A stretch of 64,000 nt of DNA from Marinomonas shanghaiensis (GCF_003259175.1 NZ_QGOK01000019.1:1-64000); one strand, 5' to 3'. Positions 1-9,285 are shown, counted from the first letter of the stretch. Made by a program: numbers and translations. The notes: a model not told the origin generated them from the sequence alone.

Positions 1-318
1 CAGCGAAAAACAATCAATTATAGATATGTGCAATTATCGAAAAATTGCGTATGTGCTTAAGATTATTGGAAGACACTATTTACTCACACTTTAAAAGCGA
101 TATTAGAATGATTACCTGTTAAAAAACGCTCATTGGACATCTATTTCATTACGAGTGACACTCAAATTAAATAACATCATCATGACAATCATAAGAAATA
201 CTTATCAACACGCTTGCAGGATAGAAATTGGCGAGCATTCTACCGAAAATCGGGCAAGGACTCCATTTATTTCAAAGCCAAGCAAAATGAGCGGGTAAAA
301 TCGACACGAAATAGACGT
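1..318. other. non-coding stretch at window edge
   Basis: I see no convincing gene here on either strand. It lies downstream of riboflavin synthase. There is no clear hairpin with a T-run after the ribE stop codon, so ribE may be cotranscribed with a gene outside the window. A single DnaA-box-like 9-mer (TTATCAACA, 202-210) is present but is expected by chance. Confidence 0.5.
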
Positions 319-951
319 CTAAGGTAAAACGATCCCTCTTTGTTTCAAGATACGCTCAACTGTATCAACAGTCGCTTGCGTATGCGCATCGATCTCAAGG
401 TTTACCCTATCGCCTAGTGATAACATAGCAAAGGTTGTCAATCTAAGCGTTTCTGGAATCAAAGACACTTCGATCCAATCATTACCAATGGCGCTAATCG
501 TCAAACTGGCACCGTTTAGTCCCACGTAGCCTTTGTCGAACAAATAACGTCTTGCATCCACTTCATGCTGACGATCTGTCGTGAAACGAATATGCACACT
601 TTCTTCAATTTTCTCAATTCTAGACACCACGACAGAAGTCATAATGTGACCAGACATAACATGCCCACCAATTTCATCCCCCATCCGAGCGGCGCGTTCA
701 AAATTGACTGTATCGCCTACCTGTAAAAGACCAATATTGGTTAATGCTAAAGTGGTATCAATGACATCAAACGTCAAAACATCATGACCAATTTCGGCAA
801 CAGTAAGACAAACGCCGTTAATAGCCACACTTGCCCCAAGCTGCTGCCCCAACATAACGCCAGCGGGAAAAACCACTTCTAATCGCTTGTTACGACCGAC
901 TTGATCGGCCGTTTTGACCGTCGCTGTCCCCTGAACAATACCCGTAAACAT
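319..951 (-). CDS. ribE: riboflavin synthase, alpha subunit
   Basis: Catalyses the last step of riboflavin synthesis, dismutation of two 6,7-dimethyl-8-ribityllumazines to riboflavin and the pyrimidine precursor, in the cytosol. The 210-residue length is normal. The N-terminus MFTGIV is the family signature. Two lumazine-binding repeats are visible: INGVCLT at residues 44-50 is echoed by LNGASLT at 145-151, and GGHVMSGH (95-102) opens the second barrel. The start is well supported by a strong GAGGAGG ribosome-binding site a few bases upstream. No FMN riboswitch is recognisable upstream, so FMN control, if any, probably acts on other rib genes outside the window. Confidence 0.96.
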   Translation of the reverse strand: MFTGIVQGTATVKTADQVGRNKRLEVVFPAGVMLGQQLGASVAINGVCLTVAEIGHDVLTFDVIDTTLALTNIGLLQVGDTVNFERAARMGDEIGGHVMSGHIMTSVVVSRIEKIEESVHIRFTTDRQHEVDARRYLFDKGYVGLNGASLTISAIGNDWIEVSLIPETLRLTTFAMLSLGDRVNLEIDAHTQATVDTVERILKQRGIVLP

Positions 952-1095
952 AAAACCTCCTCACTAGTAGGTGAAAATACAAACCGATTTACCAAATACA
1001 CTGCGTCAGTTGAAAGACTGAAGAAGAAATGAACACCAATGTGCAAAGCAGCATACTGACTGGTTTTGCGTAAGTTATCAAAGATTCACCAATAG

Positions 1096-1122
1096 GGTTA
1101 TCCACAGGTTACGGGGATAACC
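1096..1122. repeat. inverted repeat carrying a perfect DnaA box
   Basis: GGTTATCC (1096-1103) is repeated in inverse at 1115-1122 around an 11-base spacer. The left arm overlaps a consensus DnaA box, TTATCCACA (1098-1106). This sits in the otherwise empty 952-1225 stretch upstream of ribE, in which I see no gene. There is no AT-rich unwinding element or box cluster to suggest an origin. One perfect box in a window this size is not surprising by chance, so only the coincidence with the hairpin is notable. Confidence 0.4.
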
Positions 1123-1225
1123 AACGCTCTTTTCAATCATTTAAAAACCCACCTTACTAATGCGTCCAATTTAGTATTTTACAAGACATAGCCCACAAGA
1201 TAGTGGAACAAAGCTTGATCTTAAA

Positions 1226-1255
1226 CACAAAAAAGCCGCTGATTAAGCGGCTTTT
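1226..1255 (-). terminator. rho-independent terminator of glgC
   Basis: A perfect 10-bp stem (1231-1240 with 1246-1255, loop GATTA on the plus strand) is followed on the minus strand by a run of six T. It lies about 30 bases after the glgC stop codon. Confidence 0.9.
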
Positions 1256-1284
1256 CACGACATAAACAAACACCATACAGAACA

Positions 1285-2538
1285 CTATTCAGACAATGCT
1301 TCTATCATCTCTTGAGTCACCAAAGTGATACCGTCTGAATTTCGGTAAAAGCGCGCAGCATCCGCAACAGGATCTTCACCAATAATCGTCCCTTCTGGAA
1401 TACAACAATCAGAATCCACCACCACCTTGTTCAAACGACAATGACGACCAATATCACATCGAGGCAATATAACCGACTTATTCACATGAGAATACGAGTT
1501 GACTCGAACGTTGTTAAACAAGATAGATTGCTCAACAGTAGAACCGGACACGATACAACCAGCCGACACAACCGAATTTAATGCCGTACCAATGCGTTCT
1601 TCATAATTATAATTGAACTTGGCTGCAGGTCGTTGATACTGCGCAGTACGTATGGGCCACTCTTCATCGTATAAATCCAATTCTGGAACCAATCGAGTAA
1701 GATCCATATTGGCTTCCCAATAAGCCGTTAAAGTCCCTACATCACGCCAATAGGGTTTATCTGGATAACTGCTGTTATTGATCACGCTGTTAGCAAAATG
1801 GTGTGCCTTAATTTTACAACGTCCAACAAACAAAGGAATTAGGTCTTTACCAAAATCATGACTTGAGTCGTCATCGCTTGCGTCAGAGCGCAAATTCTCT
1901 GATAAAAACTTAGTATTAAAAATATAGATTCCCATACTTGCAAGTGAGACATCTGGCTTACCTGGCATGGTCGGCGGATTGGCAGGCTTCTCTTCAAACG
2001 CAATAATATTGTCGTTTTCATCTACGTGCATAACACCAAACTGATCAGCCTCTTTTAGAGGGACTTCGATACACGCAACGGTCACATCTGCACCACTTTC
2101 GATATGATCCTGCAGCATCAAACTGTAGTCTTGTTTATACACATGATCACCAGCGAGAATCAAAATATACTCACTGTCTAAACCGTCTATCATGCTTAAA
2201 TTTTGATAAACGGCATCGGCCGTCCCACGATACCAGTCACTACCTGTCTGCTGCTGAGCAGGCCACAGCTCAATAAACTCATTAAAGTCTGAGCGCAGGA
2301 AATTCCAGCCTCTTTGCACGTGCTGGTTTAATGTGTGAGAGCGATACTGAGTCAGAACAGCAATACGACGCATGCCTGAGTTAATACAGTTGGAAAGGGG
2401 AAAATCAATAATTTTATACTTACCTGCAATAGGCACAGCAGGCTTAGAACGATTATCCGTTAGTTGTCTTAATCTTGAACCACGTCCACCGGCTAGGATA
2501 ATGGACAAAGTTTTCATACGCGCCGTATTTAAATCCAT
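1285..2538 (-). CDS. glgC: glucose-1-phosphate adenylyltransferase (ADP-glucose pyrophosphorylase)
   Basis: Makes ADP-glucose from glucose-1-phosphate and ATP, the committed and regulated step of bacterial glycogen synthesis. Visible signatures are the nucleotide-binding GGRGSRL (17-23), the region around KPAVPIAGKYKIIDFPLS (32-49), WYRGTADAV (102-110) and LAGDHVYKQDY (128-138). The C-terminal part shows the left-handed beta-helix typical of the family and ends close to the E. coli enzyme's end. At 417 residues it is slightly shorter than E. coli GlgC (431) because the N-terminus is shorter. A start at the second Met (residue 8) is possible. It is divergent from glgA across a 92-base gap. No branching enzyme or phosphorylase gene is in the window. 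Confidence 0.96.
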   Translation of the reverse strand: MDLNTARMKTLSIILAGGRGSRLRQLTDNRSKPAVPIAGKYKIIDFPLSNCINSGMRRIAVLTQYRSHTLNQHVQRGWNFLRSDFNEFIELWPAQQQTGSDWYRGTADAVYQNLSMIDGLDSEYILILAGDHVYKQDYSLMLQDHIESGADVTVACIEVPLKEADQFGVMHVDENDNIIAFEEKPANPPTMPGKPDVSLASMGIYIFNTKFLSENLRSDASDDDSSHDFGKDLIPLFVGRCKIKAHHFANSVINNSSYPDKPYWRDVGTLTAYWEANMDLTRLVPELDLYDEEWPIRTAQYQRPAAKFNYNYEERIGTALNSVVSAGCIVSGSTVEQSILFNNVRVNSYSHVNKSVILPRCDIGRHCRLNKVVVDSDCCIPEGTIIGEDPVADAARFYRNSDGITLVTQEMIEALSE

Positions 2539-2630
2539 GTGATGCCCTTAAAATTTTTATCAACACACCTATTTGAAGTCCTATTTAGGTATACTCTGAT
2601 CATTATTCTAAATCAATAAGATGACTAATA

Positions 2631-4064
2631 ATGAAAATACTCTTTGCTGCTTCTGAAATTTACCCTCTCATAAAAACAGGTGGATTGGCCGATGTGGCTG
2701 GCGCACTACCTGTCGCGTTAAGAAACAAAGGCCACGATATCAAACTTATCATGCCAGCGTACCAAGGCATACTAAATAAAGTAGCGCCAATTCAAAAGAG
2801 TATCAACCTAGGAAACCCATTCGGTGTCGGAGATTTATTGTTACTTGAAACCCACATTCCCGACAATGACACACCAATTTGGCTATTACAATGCCAAGCA
2901 CTTTACGAACGTGAAGACGGTCCCTACGTTGACAAAAATGGCGTCGACTTTCAAGACAACCATTTACGCTTTGCCGCCTTTTCATGGGCTATCGCGACAC
3001 TGGCCTTGCATGGAAATCTTATCGATTGGCGAGCTGACATACTTCACCTAAACGATTGGCAAACAGGCTTTGCAGCCGCCTATCTGAAAAGTTGGAAAGT
3101 AAACCATATCCCTGTTGTGACGACTGTACATAATTTACGTTATAACGGTAGTTTTGATATGGATCAATTTTCAGCCACTCACTTATCACCAGAACTTCTC
3201 AGCATGCACGGTATGGAGTTTTATGGCCGATTCTCAGGACTGAAAGCTGGTTTAGTCTACGCTGATGCCATTACTACGGTCAGTCCAACCTATGCACAAG
3301 AAATTCTTACTCCTGAATATGGAGATGGCCTAGACGGCACTCTCAGAGCGATGCAAGACAAGCTGATTGGTATTTTGAATGGTGTCGATTACAACCAATG
3401 GTCACCAGAGAAAGACCCCCTTATTCCACAAAATTACGACCTCAACAGCCTTAACCTCAAACAGAAAAACAAACTGGCCTTACTTCGCGAGAATGCCCTA
3501 TCAGAAGAACTAGACTATCCAGTATTTGGTGTAGTTAGTCGACTAACGGAGCAGAAAGGATTAGACCTTGTTTTGCAAGTCATGCCAGCTTTGCTGGAAA
3601 AAGGCGCTCGACTGATTGTACTAGGTTCAGGTGACAAGCATTTAGAATCGGGCTATTTGGAATTACAAAGAAACTACCCTCAACAAGTCGCTGTGCGCAT
3701 CGGATACTTTGAAGATTACTCTCATCGAATACAGGCAGGGATAGACGCACTGCTCATACCATCACGTTTTGAGCCTTGCGGACTGACACAGCTTTATGCT
3801 TTGAAATACGCTACGTTACCCATTGTGAGACAAACCGGAGGACTCGCAGATACGGTGTTCGAGGAGGGAGAGAAAGCCAATGGTTTTGTCTTCAAGGAAG
3901 CCGACATCGAATCTTTAAAAGCCGCTATGGAGCGCTGTATGGCATGCTTCCAGGATACGAACCGCTGGCAACAAAAACAGCAAAACGCTATGGGCTATGA
4001 TTACAGTTGGGAAGCCGTAACTGACCAGTGGATTGAGCTCTACCAATCTTTATTAAATCGCTAA
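2631..4064 (+). CDS. glgA: glycogen synthase (ADP-glucose type, GT5)
   Basis: Transfers glucose from ADP-glucose to the non-reducing end of alpha-1,4-glucan. The 477-residue length matches bacterial GlgA. The ADP-glucose-binding K-x-G-G-L signature is KTGGL at residues 15-19. The C-terminal Rossmann domain contains SRFEPCGLTQLYALK, with the conserved Glu-Pro-x-Gly-Leu, followed by RQTGGLADTV. Together with divergent glgC it forms the minimal ADP-glucose pathway. The shared 92-base gap suggests coordinated control. The ribosome-binding site is weak. Confidence 0.96.
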   Translation: MKILFAASEIYPLIKTGGLADVAGALPVALRNKGHDIKLIMPAYQGILNKVAPIQKSINLGNPFGVGDLLLLETHIPDNDTPIWLLQCQALYEREDGPYVDKNGVDFQDNHLRFAAFSWAIATLALHGNLIDWRADILHLNDWQTGFAAAYLKSWKVNHIPVVTTVHNLRYNGSFDMDQFSATHLSPELLSMHGMEFYGRFSGLKAGLVYADAITTVSPTYAQEILTPEYGDGLDGTLRAMQDKLIGILNGVDYNQWSPEKDPLIPQNYDLNSLNLKQKNKLALLRENALSEELDYPVFGVVSRLTEQKGLDLVLQVMPALLEKGARLIVLGSGDKHLESGYLELQRNYPQQVAVRIGYFEDYSHRIQAGIDALLIPSRFEPCGLTQLYALKYATLPIVRQTGGLADTVFEEGEKANGFVFKEADIESLKAAMERCMACFQDTNRWQQKQQNAMGYDYSWEAVTDQWIELYQSLLNR

Positions 4065-4066
4065 AA

Positions 4067-4102
4067 ATAAATCAGGGGGAGGAAAACCTTCCCCTGATTT
4101 AT
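4067..4102. terminator. hairpin between converging glgA and binding-protein genes
   Basis: A 12-bp perfect stem (4067-4078 with 4091-4102) is extended inward by four further pairs including one G-T wobble, closing on an AAAA loop. It begins three bases after the glgA stop codon. There is no long T-run on either side, so it may act as a bidirectional terminator or as a 3'-end stabiliser. Confidence 0.6.
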
Positions 4103-4110
4103 GACAGCGT

Positions 4111-4150
4111 TAACTATGGTAAGACCGCACTAACTAAGGTAAGACCACAC
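4111..4150. repeat. 20-bp tandem duplication at the 3' end of a gene
   Basis: TAACTATGGTAAGACCGCAC (4111-4130) is followed directly by TAACTAAGGTAAGACCACAC (4131-4150), 18 of 20 bases identical. The second copy holds the last codons and the stop of the minus-strand binding protein. The first lies just beyond the stop, so the duplication does not alter the protein. Confidence 0.85.
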
Positions 4151-4970
4151 TAATACGGCTATGGGCTTCCCATTCCTGAACACCGCTAATCAGTGCTTGT
4201 TCAGTAAAACCATCCTGCTTCATCTCCTGCAATGCCGTGGCAATACGCAGCTTAATGCTATTCTCATTACACGGTGATTTTTTTGACATAGTAAGATACA
4301 AGCCTTCACTGCTAATATAAGGCACCGCCGCGACAATAGAGTCGGATAAACCCAACATGGTCGCATAGGCATGAGCTGGACTTTTCTCATATAAAACATA
4401 GTCAACTCTGTCCGCCTCAAGCATACGCAACGCTTGGGTTAAACTAGACACGGCCAAAATATTCAAGTTACGCTGGGCATATTGATCAAACTCTTGACCA
4501 AAACTATTGTTAATGACTGTGACTCCCCACTTGCCCTTTAAATCTTCTTTTTTGTTGAACGGGAAGGTTTTGTCTTTACGTTGCCAGACAACACTCGTCG
4601 TATGCAAAATCACAGGCGTAAAATAATCCATATAGTCTGCCCGCTCATTGGTGTAAAAAGCACCAGCCATTAAATCAATACGACCATTTTTCACTTCTGT
4701 CTGGGCTCGAGACCAAGGCCCCGCATGAACCAATGTGATAGGAATATTAATACGTCGGCTAAGCTCATCTATAACAAGGCGATTTACACCGCGAAGTTCT
4801 GTTGATGTATCACTTTCTCGCCACAAAAAAGGGGGGTACTCAGAATTGCCAGAGGCTTTGAGAGCATTACACGAAGAGGTCTGAGGCAAATTTGTCGCAC
4901 CAAAAGTCATGCCTGCATTAAAAAAAGTGGCTGTCAACAAACAGCCAACTATGTATGTGTAAAGCCGCAT
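4134..4970 (-). CDS. periplasmic substrate-binding protein, family 3 (amino-acid type)
   Basis: A 278-residue protein with a cleavable signal peptide (hydrophobic segment about residues 5-20, ending near TFGA) followed by a bilobed family 3 solute-binding fold. Typical stretches include YPPFLW near the N-terminus, RIDLMAGAFYTNERADYMDYF and a later YVLYEKSPAHAY. Such proteins usually deliver amino acids to ABC importers, but no permease or ATPase genes adjoin it. It may therefore work with a remote transporter or belong to the orphan subgroup whose role is unknown. It converges with glgA. The ligand cannot be read from the sequence. Confidence 0.85.
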   Translation of the reverse strand: MRLYTYIVGCLLTATFFNAGMTFGATNLPQTSSCNALKASGNSEYPPFLWRESDTSTELRGVNRLVIDELSRRINIPITLVHAGPWSRAQTEVKNGRIDLMAGAFYTNERADYMDYFTPVILHTTSVVWQRKDKTFPFNKKEDLKGKWGVTVINNSFGQEFDQYAQRNLNILAVSSLTQALRMLEADRVDYVLYEKSPAHAYATMLGLSDSIVAAVPYISSEGLYLTMSKKSPCNENSIKLRIATALQEMKQDGFTEQALISGVQEWEAHSRISVVLP

Positions 4971-5243
4971 AACTGCGCCACTCCATTACCTATAAAATTA
5001 AAACAACCAAAAGCATTTTTCTTTTATATATTAAGGTGGTGTTATTTCTGAAAAGAGTTCGATAAATCTTCTCAGTACGACAATTATTCTCCTATATTGT
5101 CTATTATCCTACTTCCGTAAAGGCACCTAAAATGCTCAATAAAGATCGACCTAGAGTGTAACCTTATTATTTTCAACAACCTAGAAGGCTATATAAGAAC
5201 AAAGGAATTATCAATCTTCTTTTTATCTTTCATAAAAGGCAGC

Positions 5244-7544
5244 CTAGAAAGGCCAAAAACATGAGCTACTGTCTCTTGGCTCAGTGCCTAAAATAAAGGC
5301 GAGTGTCGTCTTATCTTTACAACGATCCGCCGCCACCTCAAATTTACTGTCTAACACATTGAAACGCGCAGCGCCGTCAGGCAAGCTTTCAGGTAAAGAT
5401 ATCGGATTAACATTACGAGTAAAGTCTATCCAGACATTTTGCGCCCCACTACTTCCCGTAATACTCAATGGCCTATTATCGTCGTCTCCTAGCCATACCG
5501 TAGAAGAATAATCACCTGTAATCCCCACAAACCAACTGTCTTTTTGTTGATTCGTGGTTCCCGTTTTAGCCGCAAAATTTAAGTTTGGAAAAGCCGCTTG
5601 GGCCGCCCGTGCGGTACCAATTTTTGGTGTTTTTGTCATACCGTCTAAAGTAACAGCCAACAAGGCATCCGTGAAAGGCACATCATTGTGTTGATCAAAA
5701 CGCTTCATTAATTGATCATTTTGATCCATCACAGCAAGCACAACTCCGAGTTCACTACTCTTTCCTTGTGATGCTATAGGTTGATATAAACGTGATACCT
5801 CAAACGGTGACAACTCCAATGCCCCTAAAGCCACAGCTGGATGCATGGTAAAGGGTCGCTTAACGCCTAACTGCCTTAAAGTCTCCCCCACTCGATCAAA
5901 ACCGATTTGCTGCGCCAGAGACACTGTCGCCAAATTATAGGATTTTGCCATGGCCTCATAAAGATGAACTTCACCATGTGTCTGTCTGTCGTAGTTTTCA
6001 GGCTGCCACGTTTTGCCGCCAACATTGAAGCGTAATTTTTTATCTTCAATCTTGGACCACCATGTGTAACGCCCCGTAGCTAATGCCGACAAATAAAGTG
6101 GCGGTTTTACTAAAGAACCAATAGGTCTTACCGCTCCCAAGGCCCGGTTAAATCCGGTATACACTTGGCCACTTGATCCGACTACAGCGCGAACCTGTCC
6201 TGACACTCTGTCTGTCACTACCATCGCGCCCTGCAAGCCTTTTAATTTAGGATCTCGCTTCTCCAATACCGCGACTTGACGCTGCATAGCCAAGCTAGCG
6301 GCACGTTGAGCTCGTATATCTACGCCTGTATAAATACGCAAATTCTTAGTGGCTAAGGTGGTTTCATCAAAATCCCGTGATAATTGCATCGCCACTAAAT
6401 CTAGATAATCACCAAATACTGAACGCTCTTTTTTCTTACTGGCGAGACGAAGAGGCTGTTTTACCAAACGATTATAGTCAGCATCAGACAATCGTCCCTG
6501 ACTTTTTAATACGCCTAATACGGTATTCCGTCTCTCTTTCGCACGATTAGGAGAGCGTTCAGGGTTATACAAAGAAGGACCTTTGACCATCCCCACTAAT
6601 AACGCAAATTCGTCAATGTTTAATTCATTTAGAGGGCGACCAAAAAAGTGCTGACTCGCAGCAGCAAAGCCGTGTAATGCACTACTGCCCACCTGAGCCA
6701 AGTACACTTCATTCATATACGCGGTGATAATGGCCTCTTTTGAGTAGTGGTACTCCAACAGAACACTCATAACAATCTCAGTTACTTTACGCGTGTATGT
6801 CCGCTCAGAACTCAAATACATATTTTTAACGAGTTGCTGTGTGAGAGTCGAGCCACCTTGACGCACAGAAGCATGCGTAAGATTCACGACCATGGCACGA
6901 GCGATACCCACTAAAGAAATTCCCCAATGCTCATAAAACTCTTTATCTTCTACAGCAATCAAAATATCAATTAAAGGCTTGGGAATGTCTTCATAGGATA
7001 ATATCTGGCGACTCTCTGTATTACCGCCATACAAAAAGCCAATACGCTGAGGTTCAATTCTTGCTTCTGCAATCTCATCACCATTTAGCGCTTGTATCAC
7101 CAATCGACCATTTTGAAATGAAAATATACGTCTTTCACTTTGATGAAAACCCAAATGATCAACATAAGATCGTAAGTGTGCACTCACTTTTGTTTGGCTG
7201 CGAGCGGCCCAACCGACATTTTGACTGTTACGACCAAACCGATACCCAGTCTCCTCCAATAGCGCTTCAAGATCTTGCTTATTCCAAGGTGAGCCATTAC
7301 GCAAAATAATGGGGGCACTGTAGACTTCAGAGGGAACTTGCCACTTTTGTCCTTCAAAGCGACTCACTACCTGCCCGTTAAGCCACCACACCCAAGCAGA
7401 GAAGGGAATACTTCCGACCAAAGCAACAATGAGCCCCCATTTAAAAAGGGCGTGAATAATTCTCTTCAATAAAGAAGACGTCGTTTTTTTTCTCTTTTGA
7501 GTCGAAGACTTAGAAGACGATCTTGCGGGAGTTTTTTTAGCCAT
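5244..7544 (-). CDS. mrcB: penicillin-binding protein 1B, bifunctional transglycosylase/transpeptidase
   Basis: Class A PBP that polymerises and cross-links peptidoglycan at the cytoplasmic membrane. A basic cytoplasmic tail rich in K and S (1-30) precedes one membrane anchor (about 34-55). The GT51 domain carries the catalytic Glu in VEDKEF (E199) and RQGGSTLTQQLVKN (228-241). The transpeptidase has SLVK (S477, K480), SYN (535-537) and KTGTTN (660-665), so both active sites are intact. The 766-residue length fits PBP1b, and the region after the anchor is compatible with a UB2H-like domain that binds an outer-membrane activator. It is divergent from a Rieske protein gene and stands alone. Confidence 0.95.
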   Translation of the reverse strand: MAKKTPARSSSKSSTQKRKKTTSSLLKRIIHALFKWGLIVALVGSIPFSAWVWWLNGQVVSRFEGQKWQVPSEVYSAPIILRNGSPWNKQDLEALLEETGYRFGRNSQNVGWAARSQTKVSAHLRSYVDHLGFHQSERRIFSFQNGRLVIQALNGDEIAEARIEPQRIGFLYGGNTESRQILSYEDIPKPLIDILIAVEDKEFYEHWGISLVGIARAMVVNLTHASVRQGGSTLTQQLVKNMYLSSERTYTRKVTEIVMSVLLEYHYSKEAIITAYMNEVYLAQVGSSALHGFAAASQHFFGRPLNELNIDEFALLVGMVKGPSLYNPERSPNRAKERRNTVLGVLKSQGRLSDADYNRLVKQPLRLASKKKERSVFGDYLDLVAMQLSRDFDETTLATKNLRIYTGVDIRAQRAASLAMQRQVAVLEKRDPKLKGLQGAMVVTDRVSGQVRAVVGSSGQVYTGFNRALGAVRPIGSLVKPPLYLSALATGRYTWWSKIEDKKLRFNVGGKTWQPENYDRQTHGEVHLYEAMAKSYNLATVSLAQQIGFDRVGETLRQLGVKRPFTMHPAVALGALELSPFEVSRLYQPIASQGKSSELGVVLAVMDQNDQLMKRFDQHNDVPFTDALLAVTLDGMTKTPKIGTARAAQAAFPNLNFAAKTGTTNQQKDSWFVGITGDYSSTVWLGDDDNRPLSITGSSGAQNVWIDFTRNVNPISLPESLPDGAARFNVLDSKFEVAADRCKDKTTLAFILGTEPRDSSSCFWPF

Positions 7545-7831
7545 AACTTGCGATTATAAAGGAGCTTAATCACAGCAAGCAACGAGCAAAAAACAACTAA
7601 CTTAATTCTTGCATATTGACTCGTGCTGGATAGCGCTTTAGAGTGCTTTGCTCACGGAAAGTTTATTTAACTGACATTTTCCTGAATTTCACCAGCTTAG
7701 TCGGCAACAGAATGGCAAGAAACACCACTAAGAGCATGACGATAGTCACAACATCTCTTAGTTCGCATGATTATGGAAAGCAGCCGTTCAGTTGGAATAA
7801 ACAACATTCATCAAAAAAGTGCGGTAATCAC

Positions 7832-8161
7832 GTGTTTAATAAATATCTTATACCAAATGCGCACAACCTTCCTGAAGGTCAAGCGCTTAATATCACTGTC
7901 GAACAGTCTAATTTTTTAATCACCAAACAACAGGGGCAGATTATAGCGTTCGAAAACATTTGCCCACATCAAAACAAACCCCTTAATTGGTCTTCTGAAT
8001 CTGTATTGGATGACGAAGGTGATTATTTACAGTGCCACCACCATGGTGCCCTTTTCTCTCCGTCAGACGGTGTATGCATTACAGGACCATGCCAAGGCAG
8101 TCAGCTAAAAAAAGCGACTGTCGGTATCGAGCAAGGTCATTGTTACCTGCTTTTTGCTTAA
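7832..8161 (+). CDS. small Rieske [2Fe-2S] ferredoxin-like protein
   Basis: Carries both Rieske cluster motifs: C-x-H in ICPHQNKPL and C-x2-H in CHHHGALFSPSDG, giving two Cys and two His ligands for a [2Fe-2S] cluster. From a GTG at 7832 it is about 109 residues, the size of free-standing Rieske ferredoxins that feed or regulate oxygenases. The frame is open upstream to 7643, with ATG codons at 7712 and 7736, but the extra residues look like untranslated sequence and no start has a convincing ribosome-binding site. No oxygenase or reductase is adjacent, so the redox partner is unknown. Divergent from mrcB. Confidence 0.8.
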   Translation: MFNKYLIPNAHNLPEGQALNITVEQSNFLITKQQGQIIAFENICPHQNKPLNWSSESVLDDEGDYLQCHHHGALFSPSDGVCITGPCQGSQLKKATVGIEQGHCYLLFA

Positions 8162-8264
8162 CCCACAAGAAGCGACTTTGCTTTGCTGTCATAAAAAGCC
8201 AGTGGCTATGGTGAAATAACATCGTAGCCAATCGTTAAAGTTAATTTTTTTATCAACACATCTT

Positions 8265-8714
8265 TCAAGCTTTCGCCCAAAAGACAGCAAGTCTCGGTTT
8301 AATGACCAGCGACATTAGAACAGAAATGATCAATCCCGCTGGCAACGCAGAAATAAAAGTCGCCCCCCAATAATCGACAAACTCACTTGGAAGCAGAAAG
8401 CCATGCAAGTTGATGGTTGTCACAATCGCCATAATAGATTCCATTATTACCGCCATCACAAGTCCAAACAGAATGTTTTTTTGTGTCCTAGATAAAGCAT
8501 AAAACACCTTATTCACCAGACTGTTTGTCACAATAGAGATCACGCCGCCAATTGGTGCAATACATAAAACACACCACGCAAATGACGATAACCAAGCCCC
8601 AATGAAATGATGAGAAAATCCGATGTTTCTCCAAGTCATTAAGAAGGTTAACAAACCCCCAATGACCATAATAAAGCTAATAATGATGGCAATTTTTTGA
8701 ACTTTCTTTGACAT
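8265..8714 (-). CDS. DUF2798-type four-helix membrane protein
   Basis: A 149-residue integral membrane protein with about four hydrophobic helices. It is built as two similar halves, each resembling the short DUF2798 unit: a helix, then a W-x-x-S/A-F region, then a helix. The molecular function of the family is not established. It is divergent from a MarR regulator whose promoter region contains two near-identical palindromes, so it is probably the regulator's target. MarR control suggests induction by a small phenolic or oxidative signal, but that is inference. Confidence 0.75.
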   Translation of the reverse strand: MSKKVQKIAIIISFIMVIGGLLTFLMTWRNIGFSHHFIGAWLSSFAWCVLCIAPIGGVISIVTNSLVNKVFYALSRTQKNILFGLVMAVIMESIMAIVTTINLHGFLLPSEFVDYWGATFISALPAGLIISVLMSLVIKPRLAVFWAKA

Positions 8715-8756
8715 AGATACACTTCCAAGGAATGATAGGATGGGAACGAAAACTAA

Positions 8757-8797
8757 TTGACAATGTCAACTATATTTAATTAAATTGACTTTGTCAA
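8757..8797. promoter_or_regulatory. paired MarR-type operators
   Basis: Two 13-bp palindromes, TTGACAATGTCAA (8757-8769) and TTGACTTTGTCAA (8785-8797), share the arms TTGAC/GTCAA and have centres 28 bases apart. They fill the gap between the DUF2798 gene and the divergent marR-like gene, the second ending 16 bases before the regulator's ATG. The geometry suits dimer binding with repression of both genes. Confidence 0.8.
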
Positions 8798-8813
8798 CTA
8801 TCTGGAAATCACT

Positions 8814-9260
8814 ATGCATAATACCGAATCAGCGCTACAAGCCCTTTTTATGAATACCATTGGCGGACTAAAAACCTCGATGAAAAACATCATGAAAGAA
8901 AAGCAACTGTCCCTGTCCCCCATATATTTTTTGGTTTTAAAAAATATTCATGATACGCCAGACTGTACCGCAAATTATTTGGCAGACATCACAGAGAAAG
9001 ACAAAGGGCAGATCACTCGATTGGTTCAAGAGCTGATGAATCAATCAATGGTAGCAAAAGTGCCTAATCCAACCGATAAGCGCAGTCAGTTTCTCGAGTT
9101 AACACCTATGGGAATGGCCTGTTATCAGGCCTTAGCCAGCGCTGATCGAACGGTGCTTAAAGAAATGAGAGCCAATATTAGCGATGAAGACCTGACGTTG
9201 TTTTTGGCCATAGGGGAAAAAATGCTCGCGAATTTAAACGCAATTAATCACAAGCTATAG
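8814..9260 (+). CDS. MarR-family transcriptional regulator
   Basis: A 148-residue winged-helix repressor. The DNA-binding core is visible in YLADITEKDKGQITRLVQEL (recognition helix) followed by the wing with NPTDKRSQ, the D-x-R-x-x turn typical of MarR. The N- and C-terminal helices would form the dimer interface. The two TTGAC/GTCAA palindromes just upstream are very likely its own operators, implying autorepression and control of the divergent DUF2798 membrane protein gene. The inducer is unknown. Confidence 0.9.
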   Translation: MHNTESALQALFMNTIGGLKTSMKNIMKEKQLSLSPIYFLVLKNIHDTPDCTANYLADITEKDKGQITRLVQELMNQSMVAKVPNPTDKRSQFLELTPMGMACYQALASADRTVLKEMRANISDEDLTLFLAIGEKMLANLNAINHKL

Positions 9261-9285
9261 ATCATTCTGCCTAAACCGTTTGCCA

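Noticed and set aside
1098..1106. Replication origin suggested by a DnaA box
   Set aside because: A single box, no cluster, no AT-rich unwinding region and none of the usual origin genes nearby.
952..1284. FMN riboswitch upstream of riboflavin synthase
   Set aside because: The conserved RFN segments are not present on the minus strand in this gap.
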